A DNA stretch of 64,000 bases from Galeruca laticollis (GCA_963921935.1 OY998177.1:112274067-112338066); one strand, 5' to 3'. Positions 22,120 to 34,031 are shown, counted from the first letter of the stretch. Numbers and translations: made by a program. Notes: a model not told the origin generated them from the letters alone.

Positions 22120-22865
22120 TTTCTTCTTTTCTTGTAATCTGGCACTGGAAGATCTTTGCTGGTTGCTTGTAATAGAAGTTTCACTTATTTTCTGCTGTTG
22201 TCTGGTTTCTGGCTGTGATTCGGGAGTTGGAGTCGATGGAGCACTAATTGATTTCGGTTCTTCTACAGTTTGATTTTCAAGGGCTAGTAGATCTGAGACT
22301 CAGTATACTTCTGTATTCACATGTAGTTTGTTGTTTTTTATATAGCAAGTATTGTTTTCTTCTTGCTTAGCCTTCAGAAGGTACTTTCGCAGTAACTTAC
22401 TTTCCTCTCTCTGTTCCTGTGTTTGATCGTGCACAATGCTAATATTTGTGCCTTTCAGGTGTTGCCTTTTTTGTAGTACTTCCTTTTTTATCAGGAATGT
22501 TTTGAATTCGACTTTCAGGGGGCCGGTATCGTTGTTTCCGAGAAAATAAAAATCGTTGATATCTCCGTGGGTGAGAGAGGTGGAGAATATGAATTTATTT
22601 TCTGGCATATAATATCACAAGTAGGGGTTTCGCTCTTTTTAGTCAGCCCAAAAATAATCACGTTATTTTCATTTCCCGATTCCTTCAATTCTTCAATTCC
22701 TTCTCCCAGATCTTGATTCTCTTTTTCAAGATGTAACACTCTATTTTTCAGTTCTTCGAAATTCAGTAATAGTCTAGCCTCACTGGCTTCGATTGAACTT
22801 TTGATTTCACTCCTGTTTTTGATAATTTCTTCCATAAGTTGCTTGATTGTGATATCACTCATCAT
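22120..22865 (-). pseudogene. LINE ORF1 (coiled-coil, RNA-binding)
   Basis: Two overlapping minus-strand frames. 22515-22865 begins MMSDITIKQLMEEIIKN and has heptad-like Leu/Glu/Lys stretches (SSIEASEARLLLNFEELKN) followed by NNVIIFGL, which opens an RRM-like fold in L1/CR1-type ORF1 proteins. 22300-22608 continues in another frame with GPLKVEFKTFLIKKEVLQ, then a Ser/Pro/Gln-rich tail down to about 22120. One frameshift near 22600 splits what was one protein. The start is chosen at 22865 because the coiled coil follows it directly. Confidence 0.75.
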
Positions 22866-23139
22866 ATGGAAACCAATTTCAAACGTGTGTGACCTCCTTT
22901 ATAGCTGGTATTTCTTATATTGATAAGAAAGTTTGACTGTACGTTTTTATACTATCAGTTTAATGAAAGAATTCCTGCGAATTGTGGATTTGATACGTGA
23001 ATCCTTAAAATGAATCAATGATTTCTACTAAATGTTGATGATTGGATTTAACTCGATGACTATATGAAAATAAAATTTTTATAGATGGTACGTACCACTT
23101 TGATTTGCAATAATGTTGGAGTGATTAACTACTAGCCTG

Positions 23140-24515
23140 TTAACACTAAAGCCACCCACACACACACATCCATATCAAAATCAACTCTCAATTTAGGTCT
23201 TTCAACTGTAGATGAATTAAGAAATGCACAAGTTTTTATAATAAACTTTTTGCGAATGCAGTACTTTTTAAAGAAATTTCAGTATTAAATGCTAATAAAT
23301 TCATTCCCAATAAACATAATTTGCATTTAGCTCCCTTTATTGACAATTCTGGTCTTTTTAGAGTAGGAGGTCGTTTAGCTAATTCTGATCCGCCTTATGA
23401 TCAGAAACTCCCAATTTTACTACCTTCAAATAATTTTATTACAACACTTATGTTAAGATACGAGCAATTGAGATTAGGGCAAGCTGGTGCGTTTAAAATA
23501 TTGGCCTTCAAATGGTCTTGTAGAAATCAAAAGAATCATCAGAAAATGTATAGTTTGTGCTAGATTCAATTCAAAATCCTGTGAACAAATGATGTCAAAT
23601 TTACCTTCAGATATATTGAAACCGTGCAGTTGGAGTGAATTTTGGTGGTCCATTTCTTATTAAATCGTCACATTTCCGTAAGGCTCCTTTAATAAAATGT
23701 TATGTTGCTGTGTTTGTTTGTATGATTTTCAAGGCTGTTCATCTAGAACTGGTTTCTAGTTCATCGACTGATGCTTTTATACTTACATTGAAAATATTTA
23801 TCTCAAGAAGAGGTAATCCTTCGATCATATTCAGTGATAATGGAACTAATTTTCTTGAGGCAAAAAATCAGCTAACAGAATTATATGACTTTTTCAAGGT
23901 TAAATGTAATAAAAAACCCATTGTAGAATGTTTGGCTAGTGAAGAGATTGTATGGACATTCATTCCACCCATGAGTCTCCATTGGGGCGGTATTTGGGAG
24001 GCTGCTGAAGAGTACAGCATCATTTATACAAAATAGCTGGAAATGGCTATTTCACATTTGAAGAGTTCAGCACTATTTTAGCACAAATAAAAGCAATTTT
24101 GAATTCGAAACCTCTCCAACCTCTTTCAAAAAATGCAAATGACTTATCTTACTCCTGAACATTTCTTGATTGGTGATAGTCTTACATCCTTTCCTGAACC
24201 TGATTTGTCAGAGAATTCTGAAAATCGCTTAACTCGTTTTCAACCGAATTTTTTAAAACGTTGGATAAAGGACTATTTAAACCAATTGCAAAATAGACCA
24301 AAACGGCTCATTCCTCATCCAAATTTAGAAGAAAATGATACTGTATTGCACAAGGAATAAAATTCGCGTCCGTTAGAATGGCCCCTTGCTAAAGTGGTTG
24401 AAATTATTCCTAGTAGAGATGATAAAGTACGTTTAGTTAGAATTGAGACGAAAACTGGAACTTATATTAGAAACATTACAAAACAATGTCCTTTACCAAA
24501 AGAAGATTAATAGTC
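23140..24515 (+). pseudogene. BEL/Pao integrase and C-terminus (3' part of split element)
   Basis: This resumes the BEL pol: VDELRNAQVFIINFL (about 23205), LAPFIDNSGLFRVGGRLAN and KLPILLPSNNF (23321-23450), a zinc-binding stretch with frame changes, then the integrase core (23635-24036) with KAVHLELVSSSSTDAFI, IIFSDNGTNF (catalytic Asp) and PMSLHWGGIWEA (catalytic Glu region). The C-terminal part (24133-24510) has TPEHFLIGDSL, FLKRWIKDYLNQLQ and WPLAKVVEIIPSRDDKVRLV. Several stops break it. The 3' LTR would begin near 24519 but is cut almost at once by the inverted-repeat element at 24548. Confidence 0.9.
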
Positions 24516-24547
24516 TGGGAATGTGAGGTCGAAAAATCTGTTAACTA

Positions 24548-26935
24548 TCAAAACTTTCCCATAACTGACTTTTCATTTTTCAATGAAAATATATTGACCC
24601 AGCATCACTCTCCTAGATTGTCTAATAATTTCCACTGGAGCTTGCGACGCAGCTTGCAAGCACAGCTCAGACCACCTAAAATTCAAGGGATTTATGCTCG
24701 TGTCATTCCTGGATGTGTTCTTACAAAAAAATCGCAGAGATGAAAATTGAAGTAAATCTTATGCTCTTGAAAGTGACGTGAATGGTTTTTTCAAAGAAAA
24801 ATTTCCGATCTCAAATTTTCCAAGAATTGAAAAATTTACGAAAATTATATTTTTGGTTGGTAATTATAAATAAAATATTATTATCGAGATCAAAACATAG
24901 ATAAACATAGAGGGCAAACTACTAAAAATTTAAATTTTTTCAGATTTGGAAAATTCAAAATGGCGGCTGCGCAAATTGGAATTTTTTTTTTCAATCGCGT
25001 CTAAATTTATGAACATTAACGATATTGAGAAATGGTTTGTTGCAATCGACAGAGTTCAAGTTATATTTTTATAAATAACATTAACAAAATTTTTAAAAAA
25101 ATTTTTACATACTTTTTTAGAACATTTACCGAAAATAAAAATTTTTACATCTGGTTTTTTATCATTTTGGCGTTGAATAATTTCTTGAAAATATCTTTTT
25201 ACGTTATAAATATGTTTGTTTTTGGAAGACGAGTATTTTGAAGATAAACAAATTCAAAATCTGCTAGATACTGTCATAATATTAATTAAAATTTTCAAAT
25301 TTTGATCACTTCGCTAGGTTGTTGAATCCCAACTCAACTTGAACACAATTTATCATTTTTTTACCGTTAATTGGTCCATTCAAAAGATAACAGTAATCCT
25401 AGCTCGCTCGGCCAAACGGTGCGGCGGCAGCTGCTTGGCGTTCTGGTGAGGGGTCAGCGCTCATTCTCATCGAACGCCCAAAAGACCCTCACTAACATGA
25501 CTGACGACGTACTTGTACCCGACGAATTATTGAACATCATTCCGTGTTCTTGTACCACAAGGTGCTCTACTACCAGGTGTGGTTGTAAAGAAGTTGGCAT
25601 ATATTGTACGATATTATGTAAAAATTGCGAGATCAAAAACTGTTGTAACATCGAAATGGTAAGTACGGTATTTGACAATGACGAGGATGATAATGAATCT
25701 CTGAGTGATGAGCTAAATTTTGATATGACTCAATTAGTTGATTGTGAACTTGCAATTGATAGTAGCAATAATATCGATGAGGATTTGTTTGCTAATGATA
25801 ATGACGAGGAAAATTGTACAGAGCCATTTCCTCAGAGACCGAAAAGGGCGACAATTTGTAGAAAATAGATGTAAATTTGTAGATAAATATTATTCTTAGT
25901 ATCTACGTTTCGAATTATGTATAATATATATAATAAATGGATTTATAGATATAAATTATAAATATCATTTTACCTTATTTCTAGCAATATGTAATGGTTG
26001 ATAATAATCATACTTTTAGCAAACCACAAATACAAAATTTTCACAAAGAAAACCAAAATAAAAGCTTGAGCTTCCTTCAACTGCGAACGAGCGCTGACCC
26101 CCACCACAAGTTGAGTTGGGATTCGACAACCTAGCGAAGTGATCAAAATTTGAAAATTTCAATCAATATTATCACAGAATCTAACAGATTTTGAATTTGT
26201 TTATGTCAACTTGTAAAAGTCGCATCTAAAAAAATTTTTTTTAAATACTCGTCTTTCAAAGACACATATTTATAACGTGAAAACATATTTTGAACAAATT
26301 TTTCAACGCCAAAATGAGAAAAAACTAGATGGAAAAATTTTTATTTTCGGTAAATGTTCTGAAAAATTATGTGAATTTTTTTTTAAAATTTTGTTTATGT
26401 TATTTATAAAAATATAACTTTCACTCTGTCGATTGCAATAAACCGTTTCTCAATATCGTTAATGTTCATAAATTTAGACGCGATTGAAAAAAAAAATGGT
26501 TTCCAATTTGCGCAGCCGCCATTTTGAATTTTCCAAATCTGAAAAAATGTAAATTTTTAGAAGTTTGCCCTCTATGTTCATCTATGTTTTGACCTCGATA
26601 TTAATATTTTATTTATAATTACCAACCAAAAATATAATTTTCGTAGATTTTTTCATTTTTGGAAAATTTAAGATCGGAAATTTTTTTTTTGAAAAAACTA
26701 TTTACGTCACCTTCAAGGGCATTAGATTTGCTTCAATTTTCATCTTTACGATTTTTTTGTAAGAACACATCCAGAAATGACACGACCATAAATCACTTGA
26801 ATTTTAGGTGGTCTGAGCTGTGCTTGCAAGCTGCGTCGCAAGCTCCAGCGGAAATTATTAGACAATCTAGGAGAGTGATGCTGAGTCAATATATTTTCAT
26901 TTAAAAATTAAAAATCAATTATGGGAGACTTTTGA
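24548..26935. mobile_element. Element with about 0.8-kb terminal inverted repeats around a CXC gene
   Basis: Arms 24548-25345 and about 26108-26935 are inverted copies of one another with scattered differences; a further matching block (GGTCAGCGCTC) occurs just inside at 25455 and on the complement near 26095. Outer ends read TCAAAACTTTCCCATAA and, complemented, TCAAAAGTCTCCCATAA. Between the arms lies a small gene for a Cys-rich protein. No clear target-site duplication is visible. It abuts the 3' end of the BEL element. Whether it is a DNA transposon carrying this gene or two inverted elements beside it is unresolved. Confidence 0.75.
25497..25868 (+). CDS. Small CXC-type (tesmin-like) Cys-rich acidic protein
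   Basis: The frame is open from 25371; I prefer the ATG at 25497 (MTDDVLVPDELL) because upstream sequence overlaps inverted-repeat-like DNA. Residues about 18-55 hold ten Cys in the pattern C-x-C-x3-C-x4-C-x-C-x6-C-x3-C-x2-C-x4-C-C followed by Asn, close to the CXC zinc-binding fold known in tesmin/TSO1 and MSL2 proteins, where it binds DNA. The rest is strongly acidic (Asp/Glu/Asn runs) and ends QRPKRATICRK. No stops interrupt it, unlike most genes here. Similar Cys modules sit at the end of larger uncharacterised insect proteins, so this may be a terminal piece. Function is not known. Confidence 0.6.
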   Translation: MTDDVLVPDELLNIIPCSCTTRCSTTRCGCKEVGIYCTILCKNCEIKNCCNIEMVSTVFDNDEDDNESLSDELNFDMTQLVDCELAIDSSNNIDEDLFANDNDEENCTEPFPQRPKRATICRK

Positions 26936-28860
26936 CTTTTATTTCAGTACTTTCCCGGACTATAATTAGAAAACTAATTTCTGCGTTTTTAAATAGTACG
27001 TTCTTGTTAGTTGAATTTTTTTGTTTTACCTTTATCGAAGCTAAGTAGCTACAATGGGGGGAAGTATGTTTGAAATTGGTTGAAACATCCTTTAATATTA
27101 TTGACAATCACTCCTTTCAATTTTTTTTGATTAATCAAGAAGTAAAGAAAAAAGTGAAGTTTGTTTATCTGACATTTTTGTTAATTACGTGCGCCAATTA
27201 GATTACTATTCCAATTATTTTGATAATTTGTTATTTGTGGATTGAAAGTCCACTGTTTCTTCGAAAAAGCTTTTAGAATACAGATGTCTTGAGAAATTAC
27301 ATTGGATTCTATTTTACGACCTATGGAAATTACGTATTTCCGAGGTATAAATAAGCAGATATACCTCTCTGACTGTTGAAAATAAATCAATAAGTATTAT
27401 TAATACTGTGAATATCTATATAAATTTTAAGTATTAATTCTACGGTTTGTAATATCGGTAGATAATATAGGGTGGAATAAGTTTTCTATTATTTTACAAT
27501 AAATATTTTGATATGATAAAGTCTGTGCTTTTCAAAAAATCTCATTTTGAGCACCTGCTACACGATATTATAACTATTACCTACTAGTTCTGGAAAGCAT
27601 TAAACTTGTATCTATGTCATCTGAAATTTGTATGTGAAGGTCGTAATATGTTTTCGCTCAGGTGAGTTAAATGGAAGTAGATCTTAAAAGCCGATGTGAT
27701 GGAATAGATAATCAAACTCAGAAACTTTCTAAGAGTTACTTCGGAGTTGATAATATAAGAGAATAGGATACACATACTGTCTCAAAAGTTGGAGTTCAGA
27801 ACAAAGTGGCATGCTGTCGAGAAACTTATAGGTGCAGTGACGGAGACTTAATTAGGGAAATAGAATACGCAATTCCTCAAATTTGTTTAACTAAATATAA
27901 AATAAATGCTCCAATCTGTGACCCTGCCCCAATCACTGACCCTGTCATATATTTTTCTGCTATATCAAGGTATGCTGCGCGCGAGATTTGTTCCAGCGTT
28001 TTTCTAATATTTTGAAGACATTACTTAGTTTTTTCATTGGAATTTCTCGAAATATTTCCTGTCGAGTGTTCAGGAATAACGTGGAAATTTCGAAGTACTT
28101 CTAGGTAAATGTTCAAATTTCATGTTTTTCTAACCATTATTGCTATGAATCTAAACTCAAATTAGGGTACAGGTAATCCACAGATTGCGTGACAAAAAAT
28201 ATTTTTCTACAGTAATCATATGATCGTTAGGGTTACTTTTTACCATTTTTTCAAATTATTGCTTTGAAAGAATGTTTTCTTGCTAAGGAGTCAGGAAGTG
28301 GTACACAATGATTGGTGTTTTCGCATTACTGGTCCAAGGGTCAGAAATAAGAACCGATCATCGGACGAATATATTTTGAACAAAAGCTCTAATGTGATTC
28401 AAATCTCGTTATAACTTTACCTTTTTCTGATTATGACTTAGTATTTGGTATAACCAACCAATTTCTGACCCTTTCCTTACCTTTCTTCCGTTTCAAAAAT
28501 GCAATGTATGGTATAGGGTCAGTAATTGGAACACAAAGGTGTCAGTAATTGAATTTTGTTATAGAAAATGTGAACGGAAAATGAGATCAGAGTTTAGAAC
28601 TGAAGTCAGTTATAATAGTTTTCATGGTGCTGTCCTTTTCATATTGTGTTTAGAAATGTATAGTTAATTACTAATTTCTGACCCCATTTTTCTAAATAGG
28701 ATACCTTCATAGATGCATTTTATAAAACAGGGTCAGTTTTAGGATAACCAATGAATATTAAAATTTATATTATAAAAATCAAATACATAGCACATTAGCA
28801 ATTGAAATAGAAAATATAACTAATATCTAACATCTTACATGTAACCTCTAACTTTTGACA
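26936..28860. other. AT-rich region with scattered GGGTCAG motifs, no gene
   Basis: No recognisable protein on either strand. Between 27910 and 28740 the word GGGTCAG (or TGACCC) followed by AATT-like bases occurs at least six times in both orientations (for example near 27912, 28327, 28467, 28517, 28673 and 28729). Everything else is AT-rich without visible structure. Confidence 0.45.
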
Positions 28861-28919
28861 TTTTACAATATATATTCACGAGAGAAAAGAATTTAGGTTT
28901 ATTTGTTGAGATTGTCTAT

Positions 28920-30330
28920 ACTACATTCATATTTCTATACAATTATGTACCTCATATCTGGATCTCTCCAAAATATACAATTTTAATTTATTTTTGAATG
29001 GATATTCGCTGTTTAATACTTTTAATGATTCCGGTAATGTGTTGTATAATTTTGGAGCCAGGTAAGTATAAGATTGTTGGATGATTGTTTTTGTCATATG
29101 GGGTACAGGTTGGTGTGTTTTCTCCCGGGTATCATAGGAATGTATAGTTGTTGGGAATGAATCCTTTGTCTTGCGAAATTTAGTAATTGTACAACAATAG
29201 AACAATTGCCTTATATCCATCACTTTTACGTCTATACACAGCTAATCAGATGAATATTGGTAGGGTTTATTCAGAATCGCCTTTAAAAAACGTTTCTGTG
29301 GTATCTCCAATAAGTGTATGTAGGTTTTTGATGCAGCTCCCCATCCCACTATTCCGAAGCGAATATGACTTTAGAGCATAGTATAAAAGTTTTAAGGAAT
29401 GCACAGGCAATAGTTTTTTAAAATACTTCATTTTATATAATATCACTTGTAACTTTTTTACAGTTAACTTTATATGTTCATCCCACCTAAGATGTGAGTC
29501 GATTGTAATACCTAAATACTTAACATTATTCACAGCTTGGATGCGGATCATCTGCATTGATAGTTATATGGTTAAAAGTGGGTAGGCCAGATTTATTGTA
29601 GCTAAATGAGATATAATTTGTTTTATCTAAACTCATTGTGAGTAGTTTATGAGGCAGCCATTTTTTAATATGTTTAAAATCAGTTTCTGCTTTTTCCGTA
29701 AGCTCATCCCAGGCGTTAGCGGTATGAAAAATAGCTGTATCATCAGCGAAACCAATAACGTGACCGGCGCTACCTAAAGAGAAAATATCATTCAGATAAA
29801 TGTTAATTAAAAGTGGTCCTAGGACTGTGCTTTGCGGTACCCCAAACTGAACTTTCCTGGACTCGCTATAGACCTCATCTATCTGAACGCTTTGTTGCCT
29901 GTCAAGTAGATACTCTTTAAATAATTTCAAGCTGTTACCACTAATACCTATGTCCTCTAGTGATTTGAGGAGGGAGTCGTGGTGGACGGTATCGAAAGCC
30001 TTGGACAGATCTATGGAAATACATAAGCAAGCTTTGTTTTCATTAAAAGATTTGGTAATTTTTGATGTTAAAGCTAAAATCGCATCTTCAGTTGACGTTC
30101 CTTCTCTAAACCCAAACTGTTGTTTAGAAAGTATTTGATATTTATCTAGGTACGAAATTAATCGGTTTTTGAGAGCCTTTTCAAATATTTTTGAGATATG
30201 AGGTAATAAAGAAATTGGACGGTAATTTGTAATCGTACTTTTGTTACCTTTTTTATATACTGGGATTATTACTGATTTTTGATAAGTTGAGGGCCATGTA
30301 TATATACTTATACAAAATGGCGTTTTTTAA
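28920..30330 (-). pseudogene. Second CR1/jockey-like LINE, 5' truncated RT
   Basis: Minus-strand RT pieces: about 30250-29930 has NYRPISLLPHISKIFEKAL, FGFREGTSTEDAILAL and CISIDLSKAFDTVHHDSLL; 29526-29930 has GVPQSTVLGPLLINIYLNDI and the catalytic GFADDTAIF; 29267-29557 has VKYLGITIDSHLRWDEHI; 28927-29223 is the C-terminal domain with YLAPKLYNTLPESLK and FKNKLKLYI. It resembles the RT of the 18.6-23.1 kb LINE block for block but is clearly a different copy or subfamily. It is truncated at about 30330, typical of incomplete reverse transcription, and broken by frameshifts near 29930, 29545 and 29250. Confidence 0.9.
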
Positions 30331-30479
30331 ACGCAATTGAAGACAAAACAAAAAAACGAAATACTCATTTTTGTTATGTAACGAACAACATAGTACGACA
30401 AAGATTGTAAGAAAATTAAACAATTTCCCTAAACAAAAATCCTAGTATTGAACTTAAAGACTTTTTGCCTACTACTTTC

Positions 30480-30710
30480 ATTGTTCATTGTTACCTAAGC
30501 CAATATTGGCATCAACACATTTCGACAAACTATGTAGTGCTTTCTTCTTATTTTGTGATTTAACTTTCCACGAATCTTCCTAAGGCCTATTGATGTTGGT
30601 TGCACAGATATATTTGGTCCTCTTCGTTTTGTTTTTAATTTCGAAGTGCCCGTCCTCGATTTCGGGTCTGCACATATTTCCATATTTATTTTGGTATTAC
30701 TCACAGGTTA
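30480..30710 (-). pseudogene. C-terminal fragment of a transposase-like basic protein
   Basis: Minus-strand frame 30495-30704 reads KTKRRGPNISVQPTSIGLRK, then in a shifted frame KKALHSLSKCVDANIGLGNN. A GPNIxVQPT-S/A-I-x-RR motif followed by a Lys/His-rich LxxxVxAN tail is something I associate with the C-terminus of uncharacterised MULE/SWIM-related proteins repeated in insect genomes. That association is from memory and weak. Only the tail is present and it has at least one frameshift. Confidence 0.35.
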
Positions 30711-31441
30711 CAAGTTGTCATCATATATTTTAATTCAGAAGCATCAAAGATCCTTTATAATTCCAATTTTGATCTATCTTTTCATACGGCATAATGTTCT
30801 GAGGTAGCTCTGATACAGAAAAGGACAATACGCATAATAAATTCCATGAAGGATTCTTGCGGATCTATATTTAAAGCAGGTGGAAAATTTATCTTGTATG
30901 GCTCACACATATTAGAATGATTAATATACAATCTCTGTTTAACCGTTACTGAAAAATCTCCTTCACATTGGCCAATCAAATTTCACAATAAATTATACCG
31001 CCCTACAAAATTTGAAAAAAATTTGTTGCCAAGTATTTTTGAACGAATTTAGGGTAATTTAGGTCTGCTGAATTCAAAAATAAAAGCAGTTTTTTCAAAT
31101 TGGCTCTAGTTTTTGAGGTAATGGATACATAATTTTTCAAGGAGTTTAGCTATAACATATGCTTTTTATTTTTTAAGAATAATTTACGTACAAGAAATTT
31201 AAGCAGAAACGAGAGTTTGACCCTGTTTAGTGAGCGTACCACGTGCCGACTGCTGATCACGTGATCAGTGCGTGCACTTGTTTGTCTTGTGTCTCTTGAT
31301 TTTAACTGTCAGTTCAGCGTAAGCAGTTGTTCTACTAAGACTTAGCGTCGCGGTTATTGTGCTTTTCTTAAGTATTTTGTGTATTTAGTTCTTATTGCCT
31401 ACCTAGTGAATTTATTCAAATTTAATAGACGTCAAGTGGAA

Positions 31442-31504
31442 GGTAGGAGTACATGTGACGAATATTTGTACCTATATTTTTAACTAAAGTTACTCTTTTT
31501 TCAG
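31442..31504 (+). other. Probable 63-bp intron in the 5' untranslated region
   Basis: A donor (AAG|GTAGGAG, about 31442) and an acceptor after a T-rich tract (TTTTTTCAG, ending 31504) lie just before the ATG at 31509. An intron argues that this copy is not a processed retrocopy. Confidence 0.5.
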
Positions 31505-31508
31505 AGGA

Positions 31509-33200
31509 ATGAGCTCTTCACGCAGAAGCTGTTTGAACAGCCCTAATGTATTCTGCTACATTGGTGGCGAATATACTGTAGAGAAACAAAGAAAAAATAT
31601 CACAGATTTTGTTAGACAAGCTTATCAAGCTTATTTCGGCGTACAGCTTGGAGACCAATACAAGTCCTGGGCTCCCCATACAATGTGCAAAACGTGTGTC
31701 GAATGTTTACGACAGTGGTCAAACAAAAAAAGAAAAAGTATGGAATTTGGTGTGCCCATGGTGTGGAGAGAACCTAAAAACCACCATGATGATTGTTATT
31801 TTTGTTTAGTTAATGTAAAAGGTTTTATTAAATACAAGAAAGGCAAATGGGATTATCCTGATTTAGAATCGGCACGAAGACCTGTGGCACATAGCGAAGA
31901 GATTTCCGTACCAGTACATACAACACGGCCAGATGTTCTGATGGCAGAAGAAGAAAAACAAATTAAGGACCAGTACAGTAGCAGTGGAAGTGAATATGAG
32001 CAGGAAATACAATCAACACCACAGCAGTTCTCTCAAGAAGAACTGAATGACCTGATACGTGATCTCGGTCTATCAAAGCAAGCATCTGAAGTTCTGGCAT
32101 CCAGATTAAAAAGAAAAAACTGTTTACAACCAGATATAGAAATAACCATTTATAGAACACGAGAGGTGAAACTTGTTCCTTACTTTAGCCAAGATGAACA
32201 TCTCTTTTATTGCAGCAACATTCCCGGACTTTTTCGTCAAATGGGGATACAATTCGTTCCAGGTGATTGGCGACTATTCATAGACAGTTGCAGTAGAAGC
32301 TTAAAGTGTGTTTTGCTACACAATGGCAACCGACATGCGTCAATTCCTATCGCCCACTCAACAAAACTTAAGGAAGAATATCAAAACATCAAGTTGGTAT
32401 TACAGAAACTATCCTATGAAGGACATCAGTTTTCCATTTGTGTTGATCTAAAAATGGTCAACTTCTTGCTTGGGCAGCAAGGTGGGTAAACAAAATACCC
32501 TTGTTTTATCTGCTTGTGGGATAGTAGGGCGAAGCAAGGTCATTGGAATATGGTTAATTGGCCAATAAGACAAAATATGACTGTAGGAACAGCAAATGTC
32601 ATAAACGACCCATTGGTTGACCGTGAAAAAATCATTCTCCCACCGCTCCACATCAAGTAAGGACTAATGAAACAATTTGTTAAGGCTTTGAGTGAAGATG
32701 GCGAGTGTTTCAAATACATTTGTGGATCGTTTCCTAGGCTAAGTATGGAAAAGCTAAAAGCGGGTATTTTTGATGGCCCTCAAATTCGCAAACTTATTAA
32801 GGGCTCTAAGTTTACAAATCACATGACGACACTTGAAGCTGCTGCTTGGTGTAGCTTTGTTATGGTAGTTAAAAATTTCTTGGGTAATCACAAAGCGGAC
32901 AATTACGAGGAATTAGTGCAACAGATGTTATTAAACTTTAAAAACTTGGGTACTAATATGAGTAATAAAGTACACTTTCTTCACAGCCACTTGGATAAAT
33001 TTCCCGACAATCTTGGCAATTTCAGTGAGGAACAAGCGGAACGGTTCCACCAGGATATAAAGGAGGTGGAGGTAAGATATCAGGGCAGATTGGATCATCA
33101 TATGATGGCAGACTATTGTTGGAGTCTGCATCATGATGTACCTGACGGTCCTCATAAAAGAAAATCCTACAGAAAGAGCAGCTTCTTTCCTACGAATTAG
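31509..33200 (+). pseudogene. Transposase-like arthropod protein (563 codons, two nonsense codons)
   Basis: One frame runs from ATG 31509 to TAG 33198-33200, interrupted only by TAA at 32487-32489 and TAA at 32658-32660; both sides stay in the same frame. The N-terminus has paired Cys (CKTCVEC at about 58, CYFCLV at about 97) suggesting zinc binding, and an FCYIGG where a CxxC would be expected. Later blocks are DWRLFIDSCSRSLKCVLLHN, FSICVDLKMVNFLLGQQ, YPCFICLWDSRA, PPLHIK, GLMKQFVKAL and SEEQAERFHQDIKEVE. The spaced acidic residues (FID, CVDLK, EERFHQD-like) could be an RNase H-type active site, but that is inference. I know this as a multicopy uncharacterised arthropod family. The downstream tail is Lys/Ser-rich. 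Confidence 0.75.
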
Positions 33201-33729
33201 ATGTAATTTTTTAAATTGAATTATTTCTTTGCTGTTTAACCTAATCAATAAATAAATTTTATTATTTTTTCGTTTATCTTTGTTTGAAACCACTTTAATA
33301 TTTTTTACTAAAAGTTGCTTATAAGGGCCATTGGTCTATTAAATTGATATTTTTCTCTATCTTATCATATTTTGATAATATATCTCTAAAATTAGAGCCA
33401 ATTTACCTAAATAGACTTCAAATTCGTGATCAGCACCACGAAATTACCTAGGAATCGCCCAAATATTGTTGACAATAAAATTAGTGTTGATCAGTGTTAT
33501 CCCTACGAATGAGAATCCCTTATATCGTGCAATAAATTTAGAAATGGAATTAAAAAATTTCCGGTGGGCATAGGCCATATAGCAATAATGATTATTCACA
33601 TTCCAATATGAACTACATTTCTATTAATGTTATGACGTAATTTTATTCTCTATTGACAATTATAATTTTTTTGTTAATACATTTTTTCTGACATTCACCT
33701 ATCCCAGATTTGAGGTATCGGGGGATGAG

Positions 33730-34030
33730 GCTCGGTCGTCATTTATTTAAAAACTTAAGTACGCTGTGACACGTGTTAAGGAATACCGCTCATTGAAGTT
33801 CCACGTAGGTATTTGTGTGAAGTCCAATTTTCGCGAGGCTCTTTGCTTGACTTCCAGGAATTAGGCCCGTGGTTGCTGGCACAACTTCAACCTTGTCAGC
33901 ATACCACATCTGTTCGTTTTCCATTGCCACGTTTATATATTTAACAATATTTTCTTAGTATTTTTCTAGAACGTTGTTGTAATTTGGTACTGATATGTCC
34001 AGCAAAAGAACTGAGTTGGCTTCCCTGTCA
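33730..34030 (-). pseudogene. LINE C-terminal fragment
   Basis: The minus strand reads LLLDISVPNYNNVLEKY, stop, ENIVKYINVAMENEQMW, VEVVPATTGLIPGSQAKSL and ELQ, matching the region downstream of RT in a common insect LINE type (an I/V-D-x-A/S-x-P-x-x-x-N box followed by a V-x-P-V/A-x-x-G box). One stop near 33955 interrupts it. Only about 95 residues remain. Confidence 0.55.
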
Positions 34031-34031
34031 A

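Larger units (their letters stand above)
18640..23135 (-). mobile_element. CR1/jockey-like LINE inserted in the BEL/Pao element
   Basis: The LINE runs on the minus strand: ORF1 (22865 to about 22120), ORF2 with endonuclease (21878 to about 21200), RT and C-terminal domain (20822 to 19110), a 3' UTR, and an end in a TTA/TAA triplet run at about 18637-18655. BEL coding sequence lies on both sides in the same orientation, so the LINE landed in it. The right edge is approximate and I could not identify a clear target-site duplication. The microsatellite-like tail rather than poly(A) fits CR1/L2-type LINEs. Confidence 0.85.
31030..33478 (+). mobile_element. Probable DNA transposon carrying a 563-codon gene
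   Basis: Sequence around the gene shows inverted similarity: 31035-31140 against the complement of 33370-33478. The best block is AAATTGGCTCTAGTTTT on the left and AAATTGGCTCTAATTTT on the right complement, with weaker outer matches (GGTAATTTAG/GGTAATTTCG; GCTGA...GAATT). These imperfect TIRs enclose a single gene with a 5' untranslated exon and a short intron. No target duplication is certain. The edges are approximate. Confidence 0.55.
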
